The notes under the pieces: model-generated
Databases searched by the model: none
Told to the model about the DNA's origin: nothing
Seen by the model: the letters and a program-made list of their open reading frames with translations, nothing else
In this document: in pieces, positions 1-6,390 of the stretch
Position numbering within the stretch: the stretch's first letter is position 1
Layout: each line of letters opens with the position of its first letter
DNA from: Planctomycetaceae bacterium
Lineage (GTDB): Bacteria; Planctomycetota; Planctomycetia; Pirellulales; Pirellulaceae
Length of the DNA: 6,547 nucleotides
NCBI GenBank assembly: GCA_007129635.1
Contig: SKVE01000481.1
Coordinates: 1 to 6,547 of the forward strand
Direction: 5' to 3'
Program-made: the position numbers and the translations under genes

Positions 1-766
1 CATGACTTCGCTGGATCTGCTGCTGGACCATGTTGCCTGGAGTCCGGAATCGGATTTCCGCCAGTTGCTGTTGACCAACGATATGTTCGTCAATCCGCGG
101 CTGGCCAGCTTCTACGGCTTGACGGTGGATCAGGACCTGGACGGTTTCCAACAGGTCGCATGCGACCCCCAACAGCAGGCCGGGGTCTTGACGCATCCAT
201 TTTTGATGACTGGATTTGCTTATGTGCGAGTCAGTTCGCCGATCCATCGGGGCGTGTTTTTGCTTCGCGGTGTGTTAGGCCGAGCGCTTCGCCCGCCGCC
301 AATCGCCGTGGCTCCAGATGACGAAACGCTGGCCCCTAGTCTGACCACTCGCGAACGAATCGCTATCCAGACCCGCAGCGAAGCGTGCCAAGCGTGCCAC
401 AGCATGATCAATCCGCTGGGCTTCAGCCTGGAACATTACGATGCCGTCGGGCGATTTCGCGACACCGAACGCGGGCAACCCATCGACGCGTCGGGTTCGT
501 ATCGACCGGTCGAAGGTGCACTCGCCGAATTCGTCGGGGCCCGGCAAATGGCCGAATACTTGGCGGACAGCGACGAGGTGGCTCGCAGCTTTGCCCAACA
601 ATTGTTTCACCATCTGGCAAAACAACCGGTCCCTGCCTATAGTTCAACCAACTTGGATGAGTTGACGAATCAGTTTGTCGATTCGGATTACCACATCCAG
701 AAGTTGATGGTTTCTATCATGACAGCCACCGCTCTCCAGCCGGGCGGGGCCGCAAGCGAGGAGTGA
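1..766 (+). CDS. DUF1592/DUF1588/DUF1585 planctomycete cytochrome-like protein, C-terminal part
   Basis: This is the 3' part of a large planctomycete protein whose N-terminus lies left of the window; the ATG at base 2 is probably an internal Met. Residues 1-40 of the visible part (ending NPRLASFYG) fit the end of DUF1592. Residues 55-155 fit DUF1588: AGVLTHPFLM, the SSPIHRG block, RPPP, then a c-type heme-binding CQACH at 129-133 followed by NPLGFSLEHYDAVGRFRD. Residues 165-250 fit DUF1585. Full-length members normally carry an N-terminal signal and a cytochrome-like domain as well, so export and heme attachment are inferred from the family. The biochemical role is not established. The gene is followed after 3 nt by a DUF1552 gene, the usual partner, so the two probably act together outside the cytoplasm. 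Family assignment is firm; function is not. Confidence 0.9.
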   Translation, partial: MTSLDLLLDHVAWSPESDFRQLLLTNDMFVNPRLASFYGLTVDQDLDGFQQVACDPQQQAGVLTHPFLMTGFAYVRVSSPIHRGVFLLRGVLGRALRPPPIAVAPDDETLAPSLTTRERIAIQTRSEACQACHSMINPLGFSLEHYDAVGRFRDTERGQPIDASGSYRPVEGALAEFVGARQMAEYLADSDEVARSFAQQLFHHLAKQPVPAYSSTNLDELTNQFVDSDYHIQKLMVSIMTATALQPGGAASEE

Positions 767-769
767 GCG

Positions 770-2089
770 ATGACAGCGACAAAAACGCGGCGCGACTTTA
801 TTCGGGATCTGGGGCTCACGGCGGCTGCGACGCCGTTCATCTGGAACCTGCCGAGTCTCGGGTTCGGCAACCAACCGGCGCGCAAGCAGCGGCTGGTGAT
901 CATGTTCAGCCCCAACGGCGTGGTACCCTGGAATTTCTGGCCGGACGAACAAGGCGAGCAGTTCACGCTGAAGGAAAGCCTAAAACCGCTGGCACCCTTT
1001 CAGGATCGCTTGTTGACCTTGCACGGGCTGAGCAATCGCGTCCGGGGCGATGGCGACAACCACATGCGCGGGATGAGCTGTCTGTTGACGGGCATCGAGC
1101 TGTTTCCCGGCAATATCCAGGGCGGCTCGCATACACCCGCCGGATGGGCCAGCGGTTTATCGATCGACCAGGAACTGAGGAACTTCCTGCAGAGTCGGCC
1201 CGAGACTCGCACTCGCTTTGGATCGCTCGAGTTCGGCTTGACTATCCCCAATCGCGCCGATCCCTGGACGCGCATGGTCTACGCCGGACCGAATCGCCCC
1301 ATCCCTCCTGTCGACGATCCGTACCAGATGTTCGCCCGACTGTATGGAAGCGTCCAGGACCAAGAGAAGCTGGCCAGCGTGTTGGATGATGTGCAAGCCG
1401 ATCTGCAAAAGGTCCGATCGGTGATCAGTCCCGATGACCAGGTGCTGCTGGATGAACACGAATCGTTCGTCCGAAACATGGAACAGCAGCTTCGCGAAAC
1501 GCGGACTCAGATCGACGAGTCCTCGGCACCCGAACTGGAGCCCGGCGTTCGCAACATCAACGACAACTTGCCGAAGTTAAGCCGCATGCAGATCGAGCTG
1601 CTGGTGAACAGCCTGCGATCGGACATGACGCGGGTGGCCACATTGCAGTACACCAACTCGGTCGGCCAGGCTCGTATGCGGTGGCTGGATATCGAAGAAG
1701 GACATCACGATTTGTCCCACGAGCCCGATAGCAATACCGAGGCGCAAGATAAACTCACGAGAATCAACCACTGGTATTGCGAAGAACTGGCCTATCTGGT
1801 CCAACGCCTGCAGGAGACGCCGGAGCCGGGTGGCGAGGGGACCTTGCTGGACAATACGACGATCGTCTGGACGAACGAGCTGGGCAAAGGCAACTCGCAC
1901 ACCTTGAACGATATCCCGTTCGTGCTGATCGGCAACGGTCTGGATTTCCGTATGGGTCGCGCCATGCGATTCGATCGGGAACCGCACAACCGTCTGCTGA
2001 TGGCACTGGCTCACGCGATGGGCCACGAGATCGACACGTTCGGTAAACCGGAACTGTGCAGCGGTGGTCCGCTGACCGGATTGACCTAG
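770..2089 (+). CDS. DUF1552 domain protein with Tat signal
   Basis: This 439-residue protein is complete. It opens with a twin-arginine export signal ([10 protein letters not shown], residues 6-15) followed by a hydrophobic Ala/Thr stretch, so it should be exported folded through Tat. The rest matches DUF1552: [17 protein letters not shown] near residue 45, a [16 protein letters not shown] block near 90, the [26 protein letters not shown] block near 270, and [24 protein letters not shown] near 370. The histidine-rich motif of the family is seen as HHDLSHE at 312-318. The family is thought to be related to the alkaline-phosphatase-like fold, but its activity is unknown to me. The start is well set: GAGGAG at 758-763 lies 6 nt before the ATG, inside the end of the upstream gene. 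Three nt separate it from the DUF1592-type gene, so the two are an operon. Confidence 0.92.
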   Translation: MTATKTRRDFIRDLGLTAAATPFIWNLPSLGFGNQPARKQRLVIMFSPNGVVPWNFWPDEQGEQFTLKESLKPLAPFQDRLLTLHGLSNRVRGDGDNHMRGMSCLLTGIELFPGNIQGGSHTPAGWASGLSIDQELRNFLQSRPETRTRFGSLEFGLTIPNRADPWTRMVYAGPNRPIPPVDDPYQMFARLYGSVQDQEKLASVLDDVQADLQKVRSVISPDDQVLLDEHESFVRNMEQQLRETRTQIDESSAPELEPGVRNINDNLPKLSRMQIELLVNSLRSDMTRVATLQYTNSVGQARMRWLDIEEGHHDLSHEPDSNTEAQDKLTRINHWYCEELAYLVQRLQETPEPGGEGTLLDNTTIVWTNELGKGNSHTLNDIPFVLIGNGLDFRMGRAMRFDREPHNRLLMALAHAMGHEIDTFGKPELCSGGPLTGLT

Positions 2090-2092
2090 TGC

Positions 2093-2155
2093 GATGCGAC
2101 GGTGGTCGCGTCAAACCGTTTGGCCGGTGCAACGGCGATACAGTTCGCACCGGCC
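2093..2155 (+). terminator. Tandem hairpins at convergent gene junction (candidate terminator)
   Basis: Two inverted repeats follow the DUF1552 stop. The first pairs GATGCGAC (2093-2100) with GTCGCGTC (2105-2112) around a GGTG loop: eight pairs, one of them a U-G wobble that pairs only in the plus-strand transcript. The second pairs GGCCGGTGC (2122-2130) with GCACCGGCC (2147-2155), nine perfect pairs around a 16-nt loop, inside the last codons of the oppositely oriented Lgt-like gene. Neither is followed by a T-run, so a classical intrinsic terminator is not proven. Position between convergent genes favours a transcription-ending or RNA 3'-end-stabilising role. Confidence 0.4.
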
Positions 2156-2923
2156 GCTGGCAGCCCATCGCCTGCGAATTTCCCAAAGCACCAGGCACCC
2201 GATGGCGCATGCGAGGCTGGCCCATTGCGAAAAGGCCAGCCCGATCATGATCGGCACATGATCGGCTCGCAGCCATTCCAGCAAGAATCGCAGCACGCAG
2301 TAGCTGAATCCGAACGCCAGGAACGATTCGCCCCAGCGGTGCCAGTGGGCGTCTAGCAGCTTTGATGCGGCCAGCAGACCGAGCAGGGCCGCGGCCTCGT
2401 ACAGTGGGACAGGATGCACGGGCAGGGAACGCTGCGAATCGGTGGCCAAGCTGCCCGTCAATATCTGCTGATGCCAGGCAGGGCTGCCGGTCGGATAGGT
2501 CACGCCCAGCGGCCAATGGTCGCCGCATGTGTTGCCCCAGCAGCATCCGGCCATCAGGCAACCCAGACGCAGCAAGAGGATCCCGGCCGGCAGCGAAAAA
2601 GTGAAAGCATCGCCCAATCGGCCGAGCGGAATGTGCGTCCAGGCCGAGACGACGACCACCGTCAACACTACGATGGTGATCCCACCGAGCAGCAGGTAAT
2701 CGTTCGAGAAGCCGGGAGACCACTGCTGCGCGACGAGCCCCGCCAGGCGTGATCCCCCCAGCATGCCGACGATCAGCAGGGGCATCAGCCCGTCGATCAC
2801 CCAGACCGGGACGCCCACAGCGGGCGCACGCCGGCGCGCCAAAAACCATCCCACCAACCACGCACCCGCCATCATGACACCGTAACTGCCGATCGGCGGG
2901 TGCTCGAGCAAATGGGGATGCAA
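2111..2923 (-). CDS. Lgt-family (prolipoprotein diacylglyceryl transferase-like) membrane protein, divergent active site
   Basis: A 270-residue polytopic membrane protein of the Lgt family, whose classical members move diacylglycerol from phosphatidylglycerol to the lipobox cysteine of prolipoproteins. Family marks seen: the N-terminus MHPHL...SYGVMMAGAWLVGWFLARRRA, HPVPLYE at 170-176, and RFLLEWLR at 212-219 (matching the Arg/Glu/Arg motif around R239 of E. coli Lgt). The middle is unusual: RLGCLMAGCCWG (119-130) replaces the canonical GRxGNFxNxExxG signature, and LLLGG (77-81) stands where FHGG is usual. The start is TTG, chosen because the protein then begins exactly like known Lgt proteins and GGAAG (minus strand, 2935-2931) sits 7 nt upstream. 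It starts 2 nt after the upstream lipoprotein gene's stop, suggesting translational coupling. Family membership is firm; whether it is an active lipoprotein transferase is open. Confidence 0.85.
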   Translation of the reverse strand: MHPHLLEHPPIGSYGVMMAGAWLVGWFLARRRAPAVGVPVWVIDGLMPLLIVGMLGGSRLAGLVAQQWSPGFSNDYLLLGGITIVVLTVVVVSAWTHIPLGRLGDAFTFSLPAGILLLRLGCLMAGCCWGNTCGDHWPLGVTYPTGSPAWHQQILTGSLATDSQRSLPVHPVPLYEAAALLGLLAASKLLDAHWHRWGESFLAFGFSYCVLRFLLEWLRADHVPIMIGLAFSQWASLACAIGCLVLWEIRRRWAASGRCELYRRCTGQTV

Positions 2924-2925
2924 GG

Positions 2926-3558
2926 TCAGTCTTCCGGAAAGTCTGTCGGGCGAAAGGCTCGCAATACCGCTTCCACCTTCGGCGATGCGTCAACCCTACG
3001 AAACTCGAGCAACTCGTCAGAGAACACGGAATCCGAGTCCCCGTGCCCCCGTAGAACCGCCTCGAGCTGGTCTCCATCCGCTGCGGCTTTCACCAGCGCC
3101 CGACCGCCGTCGACCATCCGCAATTTCAGTACATCCTCGACGCGGTCGATCTGGCCGACCAAGAAGGGCGGCTTGTCCGTCAAATCCGCAAAATGAGCCC
3201 AGACCAGCGGTTCCATCGTGATGTAGGTCGCATCGCCCAACGTCGTCAGCCAGGCTTTGCCATCGACATGTCTGATCGGCCTGACGCTGCCACTGACCAC
3301 ATGGTGACTGAAAATGCCCGCCAAATAGGTCCGCTCGTCGTACGGGCGAAGCATCAATAGCGTGGTCGTTCCCTGGGAATCCTCCACAAGCCACATCCCC
3401 GAAAACTCGGGGGAAACCTGGCTGCGTTCCGGATCGCCCACGGGATGTTTCACACAGGCCATCAAGCCCAAAACAACCATCAGCATGGGCATCACGACCA
3501 GAGAACTGCACAGCAAACTGTTCCGCTTCATGAACTCTTTGGCGTGGAAACATTTCAT
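2926..3558 (-). CDS. Predicted lipoprotein of unknown family
   Basis: I do not recognise a family for this 210-residue protein. It has a lipoprotein-type signal: basic residues (KEFMKR, 7-12), a long hydrophobic stretch (15-33), then LMAC with Cys35 as the likely lipidated residue after cleavage by signal peptidase II. The mature part is soluble, rich in predicted beta-type segments (FSGMWLVED, TTLLMLRPYD, TYLAGIF, AWLTTLG) and ends in a charged tail. The GxW-type opening resembles lipocalin-like folds, but that is only a suggestion. Start at 3558 is preferred because an AGGGGGG purine tract lies 7 nt upstream on the minus strand; an internal ATG at 3531 (MKRNSLL) would give a more typical signal-peptide start and cannot be excluded. 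The Lgt-like gene follows 2 nt downstream, so the pair is co-transcribed and the neighbour may modify or interact with it. Confidence 0.75.
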   Translation of the reverse strand: MKCFHAKEFMKRNSLLCSSLVVMPMLMVVLGLMACVKHPVGDPERSQVSPEFSGMWLVEDSQGTTTLLMLRPYDERTYLAGIFSHHVVSGSVRPIRHVDGKAWLTTLGDATYITMEPLVWAHFADLTDKPPFLVGQIDRVEDVLKLRMVDGGRALVKAAADGDQLEAVLRGHGDSDSVFSDELLEFRRVDASPKVEAVLRAFRPTDFPED

Positions 3559-3642
3559 GGCCAGCCCCCCTTTGCAATTAGAACGACATGTTGATCACGG
3601 TCGGCATTCGAACGACCGCCTTCACTCTTTCCACCAACCGTC

Positions 3643-3671
3643 ATCTTATCATGGGGCATCCACGGCGTCAA
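3643..3671 (-). promoter_or_regulatory. Candidate sigma-70-type promoter of the lipoprotein/Lgt-like unit
   Basis: On the minus strand, TTGACG (3671-3666) and TAAGAT (3648-3643) are separated by 17 nt. The -35 matches consensus at five of six positions and the -10 at four. The implied leader before the ATG at 3558 is about 75-80 nt. It lies in the 142-nt gap after purM, so the two-gene unit need not depend on purM transcription. Planctomycete promoters are poorly characterised, so this is a match by eye only. Confidence 0.45.
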
Positions 3672-3700
3672 ATTTCAGATCCTTGCGACGGCCTCGTGTT

Positions 3701-4741
3701 TCAGCCGCCCACCACGGCGCCGATCTGCCAACTGTCCACTTCCATGGCGCGCAGCATGCGCTGAATCGCTTCGGCGTAGTACGAGCTGACCACCAAGACC
3801 AGCCCGATGCCCATGTTAAAGACGCGAGCCATCTCGCCATCTTCGATCTCGCCCAGACCCTGCAACCAGGAGAACACGGGAGGAACCGGCCATGCTTGGT
3901 GGTCGATCTCGATACGCAGCCCCGGTGGCAGGATCCGTTCGAGATTTTCTCGCAATCCCCCCCCGGTAATATGAGCGATCCCATGGACGACGTTTTTGAC
4001 CTTGTAGTACCTCAGCACTTGGCGAAGCGGTTGCACATAGATCCGTGTCGGGGTCAACAAAGCCTGGCCCACCGCTTGACCCAGCTCTTCAATGTGCCGA
4101 TCCACGCTCAGGCCGGCCAGGTCGAAGACAACCTTCCGTACCAGGCTGTACCCGTTGGAATGCAGCCCGCTGGATGCGAGCCCGATCAGCGTGTCCCCTG
4201 CGGCGATGGAGCGACCATCGATCAGATTCTTGCGTTCTACGACGCCGACACAGAATCCCGCCAGGTCGTAATCTCCCCGCTGGTAAAGGTCGGGCATGAT
4301 CGCCGTCTCGCCGCCCAACAAATCGCAATCCGCTGTGATACAACCATCGCTGATCCCGCGGACGATCTGTTCCAGCAACGGCGGATCGTCGTGGGACATC
4401 GCGACGTAATCCAAAAAGAATAAGGGCTCCGCACCACAGCAGATTGCGTCGTTGACGCTCATCGCCACCAGATCGATCCCCACCGTGTCGTGCCGCCCAC
4501 ATAGCTGAGCCACTTTCAGCTTGGTGCCTACGCCGTCGGTACACGAGACCAGCACGGGATCGATGTACCGCCGCGCGAACAGAGGGCTGTCGAAGTCCAA
4601 TCGAAACAGGCCGGCGAATCCGCCATCCAGCTTCAAGGTTCGCGGTGAAAACGTACGATGCATCAGCTTGGGCAGCCGAGCCATCGACTGGGCGTAGACG
4701 TCCAGATCCACTCCCGCGTCCTTGTACGTCGCCTTGCTCAT
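3701..4741 (-). CDS. purM: Phosphoribosylformylglycinamidine cyclo-ligase (AIR synthase)
   Basis: PurM closes the imidazole ring of purines: it converts formylglycinamidine ribonucleotide and ATP to aminoimidazole ribonucleotide in the cytoplasm. At 346 residues it has the normal length (E. coli PurM is 345). Motifs in order: [11 protein letters not shown] at the N-terminus, CTDGVGTK around residues 67-74 (nucleotide-binding region), [11 protein letters not shown] (88-98) followed by [23 protein letters not shown] (143-153), [17 protein letters not shown] (187-203), [10 protein letters not shown] (257-266) and FNMGIG (308-313). The ATG at 4741 is chosen over an in-frame TTG at 4768 because the protein then starts [10 protein letters not shown] as in the family, AGGAAAGGG lies 9 nt upstream, and the TTG sits just downstream of the likely transcription start. 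No other pur gene is adjacent, so it seems to stand alone here. Confidence 0.97.
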   Translation of the reverse strand: MSKATYKDAGVDLDVYAQSMARLPKLMHRTFSPRTLKLDGGFAGLFRLDFDSPLFARRYIDPVLVSCTDGVGTKLKVAQLCGRHDTVGIDLVAMSVNDAICCGAEPLFFLDYVAMSHDDPPLLEQIVRGISDGCITADCDLLGGETAIMPDLYQRGDYDLAGFCVGVVERKNLIDGRSIAAGDTLIGLASSGLHSNGYSLVRKVVFDLAGLSVDRHIEELGQAVGQALLTPTRIYVQPLRQVLRYYKVKNVVHGIAHITGGGLRENLERILPPGLRIEIDHQAWPVPPVFSWLQGLGEIEDGEMARVFNMGIGLVLVVSSYYAEAIQRMLRAMEVDSWQIGAVVGG

Positions 4742-4783
4742 CCCCGCACGCCCTTTCCTGGTGACCAAGTCTGAAAAGCTGGA

Positions 4784-4813
4784 ATTTTAAGAGCCGTAGG
4801 GGCTGACTGTCAA
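4784..4813 (-). promoter_or_regulatory. Candidate sigma-70-type promoter of purM
   Basis: On the minus strand a perfect TTGACA (4813-4808) is followed after 18 nt by TAAAAT (4789-4784), five of six matches to TATAAT. It lies in the short gap between the HNH gene and purM and would give a leader of roughly 35 nt. I saw no PurR-like palindrome or riboswitch-sized leader, so no purine control is visible. This is the best promoter match in the window. Confidence 0.6.
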
Positions 4814-4823
4814 CGCGACCCCT

Positions 4824-5474
4824 TCAACCCACGTCGATCGCCGATCCGGATTGGCCAAGAAACGGACGCCAGACATGGTAGCGTGGGTTGCCCAGCTTGA
4901 TGTGCAGCAGGGGATGAGAAGCGGGGCGATTCGGATGGCGACGCAATTCCATACCCGCCTCGGTCGGCGTTCGGTCGCCCTTGCGGGAATTGCAGGTCAA
5001 GCAACAAGTGACGACGTTCTCCCATTCGGTCGCACCCCCACGGCTGCGCGGAACCACATGATCAAAGCTCAGCAGATGGGGTGGGAAGCTCTGGCCACAA
5101 TACTGGCAGCAGTGAACGTCCCGAGCGAAAACGTTTTTTCGATTCAGCCGCACATGCTGGCGGGGCAAGCGGTCAAAATGCAACAAGCGGATCACTCGCG
5201 GTATCTGGATGCGAAAATTCACGGTACGAACCCAATCGTGCTGTTCACCGTCGCCATTTTCCTGCTGGTTGTCCCTGACAAACATGCTCCACTGACACCA
5301 GGAATCGAAGTCAAAATTGGCATAGGTGCCATTGTCGATATGAATCACTTCGGCCGCTGCTCGGTACAGCATGACGAACGCCCGCCGCACATTCACCACG
5401 CGGACGGCGAGATACGAGCGGTTCAGGACCAATACACTGGAATGCAAAACTCCGTTTCCGTGCGCCTCGATCAT
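4824..5474 (-). CDS. HNH endonuclease family protein (McrA-like)
   Basis: A 216-residue protein with a C-terminal HNH nuclease domain. From the ATG at 5474, residues 10-45 (VLHSSVLVLNRSYLAVRVVNVRRAFVMLY) form the conserved N-terminal block of a widespread bacterial HNH group. The nuclease core has a zinc pair CQYC (123-126), the DHVVPRSRGG motif (Asp138, His139), WENVV with Asn153, and a second zinc pair CLTC (158-161) followed by NSRKGDRTPTEAGMEL; Asn162 takes the place of the last His of the HNH triad, which is common. Members likely cut DNA metal-dependently, but the cellular role of this group is not known to me. No methylase or restriction partner is adjacent, so a restriction system is not supported. 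The open frame runs upstream to a TTG at 5552, overlapping the neighbouring gene; ATG 5474 fits family starts better, though no clear Shine-Dalgarno is seen. It lies 43 nt after the zinc-ribbon gene and is probably co-transcribed with it. Confidence 0.88.
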   Translation of the reverse strand: MIEAHGNGVLHSSVLVLNRSYLAVRVVNVRRAFVMLYRAAAEVIHIDNGTYANFDFDSWCQWSMFVRDNQQENGDGEQHDWVRTVNFRIQIPRVIRLLHFDRLPRQHVRLNRKNVFARDVHCCQYCGQSFPPHLLSFDHVVPRSRGGATEWENVVTCCLTCNSRKGDRTPTEAGMELRRHPNRPASHPLLHIKLGNPRYHVWRPFLGQSGSAIDVG

Positions 5475-5517
5475 GAAAACACCGATATATCTGAGCAATT
5501 CCCTTTGAATTTGATTT

Positions 5518-6078
5518 TCATATCGCCAGTACCGCTGCAAAAATGACCACAACCACCGCGATCAAAAAGGCAGCCAGCGTCAGCAACGTCTGGATCATCC
5601 CGAGGATCCGGCCGGCGTGGGTCAACCCGCGTCCGCTCGGATCCATCCGTCCTTGATCCATTTCCCGCAAATCCTTGTTGCCCATCACCCAGGCGAAAGC
5701 TCCCACCAAAAAACACCCAAATGCCCAGCCCAGGATCCCCAGAACCAAGATCAATACGCCACGATGTGGAGTTTGATTTCCCCTAATTCCTGGTGCAAAC
5801 GAGCTTGTTGACGCGTTCGTCCACGGCGGCTCGTCATCCCGATCGGCGAACGGATTTCTCTGCGGTTGCCCCACGGGGGATGCTGATGATGCGACGGCTG
5901 CGGCCGCATTGTCTGGAACAATGTAGTTGTCTGGAACAATGTAGTTGTCTGGAACAACGTAGTTGTCTGGAACAACGTAGATCGTGTTGCACATCGGGCA
6001 ACGAGCCTGACGACCAGCGTGCTCGTCGCCGACTCGCAGCAACCTGCCACAACCCGGACAATTCGTTTCGATAGGCAT
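5518..6078 (-). CDS. Zinc-ribbon, DUF4190-like two-helix membrane protein
   Basis: A 186-residue protein of a type frequent in planctomycetes. The N-terminus holds a four-cysteine zinc ribbon (Cys7, Cys10, Cys27, Cys30; CPGC...CPMC). Residues 34-57 are four exact hexapeptide repeats, YVVPDN twice and YIVPDN twice. A low-complexity Ala/Ser/Pro linker follows. The C-terminal half is a DUF4190-like membrane domain: a first helix around 107-132 ending AWVMGNKDL, a short loop EMDQGRMDPSGRGLTHAGRILG, and a second helix around 160-185. The function is unknown; a sensing or scaffold role at the membrane is only a guess. ATG 6078 is chosen because the zinc ribbon then starts at once (MPIETNCPGCGRLL); the frame stays open to a TTG at 6180 but that extension shows no family feature. 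Upstream AGAAAG is a weak ribosome site. The HNH gene follows 43 nt after the stop. Confidence 0.82.
   Translation of the reverse strand: MPIETNCPGCGRLLRVGDEHAGRQARCPMCNTIYVVPDNYVVPDNYIVPDNYIVPDNAAAAVASSASPVGQPQRNPFADRDDEPPWTNASTSSFAPGIRGNQTPHRGVLILVLGILGWAFGCFLVGAFAWVMGNKDLREMDQGRMDPSGRGLTHAGRILGMIQTLLTLAAFLIAVVVVIFAAVLAI
5909..5980 (-). repeat. Four-copy 18-bp in-frame tandem repeat
   Basis: Four head-to-tail copies of an 18-bp unit (plus strand TTGTCTGGAACAATGTAG), with no spacer. The copies at 5909-5926 and 5927-5944 are identical; those at 5945-5962 and 5963-5980 are identical to each other and differ from the first pair by one base (AACG for AATG). Being a multiple of three, the array codes for the YVVPDN/YIVPDN hexapeptides between zinc ribbon and linker. 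The near-perfect identity points to recent slippage or duplication, so copy number may vary between strains. Confidence 0.97.
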
Positions 6079-6148
6079 GAGACAAAACTTTCTAGCCGCC
6101 GTGAATCGATTCCACAAACTGGTATCGAAATAGTCTCTTCGGCGATTG

Positions 6149-6180
6149 TCAAGTGTACTTGAACGGGCCGGTCGATTCAA
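6149..6180 (-). promoter_or_regulatory. Candidate promoter with overlapping palindrome upstream of the zinc-ribbon gene
   Basis: On the minus strand TTGAAT (6180-6175) and TACACT (6157-6152) are 17 nt apart, each four of six matches to consensus. The -10 box lies inside a palindrome, TCAAGT (6149-6154) and ACTTGA (6157-6162) with a 2-nt centre, the size expected of a small dimeric repressor site. The leader to ATG 6078 would be about 65 nt. Both calls are by eye and could be chance; no regulator gene is nearby. Confidence 0.3.
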
Positions 6181-6206
6181 CGATGGTTGATGGAAGAGGA
6201 GCGAAC

Positions 6207-6344
6207 GTGGCCAAATCGCGAAAGAACTGCATTCATCATCGCGTCATCGGCGGCAGGACGACACCGCCGGATGGTCTACGTTTGGTGGACGATCACAACG
6301 CAAAGCTCCTTGGCTTGGTTTTCACGGTCGCTCGGTTGCGTTAG
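6207..6344 (+). CDS. Possible small ORF, 45 codons, doubtful
   Basis: A GTG at 6207 opens 45 codons ending at a TAG at 6342-6344. AGAGGAG (6195-6201) lies 5 nt before the GTG, a good ribosome site. The product (starting MAKSRKNCIHHRVIGG) is basic at the N-terminus, has no clear membrane segment and resembles nothing I know. It occupies the divergent intergenic region ahead of the sulfatase gene. It may be a real small gene or leader peptide, but a frame of this length is easily found by chance in such sequence. Confidence 0.15.
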   Translation: MAKSRKNCIHHRVIGGRTTPPDGLRLVDDHNAKLLGLVFTVARLR

Positions 6345-6347
6345 AAT
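6319..6347 (+). promoter_or_regulatory. Weak candidate promoter of the sulfatase gene
   Basis: TTTTCA (6319-6324) and TAGAAT (6342-6347) are separated by 17 nt and lie about 45 nt before the GTG start. The -10 is five of six to consensus, the -35 is poor. The -10 is part of a small palindrome TTAGA-A-TCTAA at 6341-6351. An alternative sigma factor or another start site is equally possible. Confidence 0.25.
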
Positions 6348-6390
6348 CTAAGGATTCCCAACCACTGTCGATCTTGAAAGGGGGCCCGTC

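Larger units (their letters stand above)
6079..6390. other. Divergent intergenic region
   Basis: About 310 bases separate the minus-strand zinc-ribbon gene from the plus-strand sulfatase gene. I see candidate promoters for both directions, the palindrome at 6149-6162, one short inverted repeat (CGGCGG at 6248-6253 with CCGCCG at 6264-6269, 10-nt loop), and one possible 45-codon reading frame with a ribosome site. No tRNA, riboswitch or mobile-element remnant was recognised. Confidence 0.6.

Noticed and set aside
1764..3077. 437-codon minus-strand open frame
   Set aside because: It spans the ends of three better-supported genes in other frames and reads as Arg/Pro-rich low-complexity protein, typical of a shadow frame in GC-rich DNA.
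3599..3617. GGTCG/CGACC inverted repeat as a purM terminator
   Set aside because: Only five pairs with a 9-nt loop, no T-run, and it lies downstream of the candidate promoter of the next unit.
3362..4423. 353-codon plus-strand open frame
   Set aside because: It is antisense to purM and the lipoprotein start; its translation shows no domain, while the opposite strand carries clear PurM motifs.
4742..4768. TTG start for purM adding nine residues
   Set aside because: The extra codons contain the ribosome site for the ATG at 4741, and the family begins at [10 protein letters not shown].
4824..5474. Restriction-modification or homing-endonuclease system around the HNH gene
   Set aside because: No methyltransferase, specificity subunit, intron or intein boundary is visible; the neighbours are purM and a membrane protein.
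4851..5546. 231-codon plus-strand open frame
   Set aside because: It is antisense to the HNH gene, which has complete zinc and HNH motifs.
5475..5552. N-terminal extension of the HNH protein from a TTG at 5552
   Set aside because: It overlaps the end of the upstream gene and adds residues not typical of the family start; ATG 5474 is preferred.
5909..5980. CRISPR-like repeat array
   Set aside because: The copies are only 18 bp, directly abutting without spacers, and in frame within a coding sequence.
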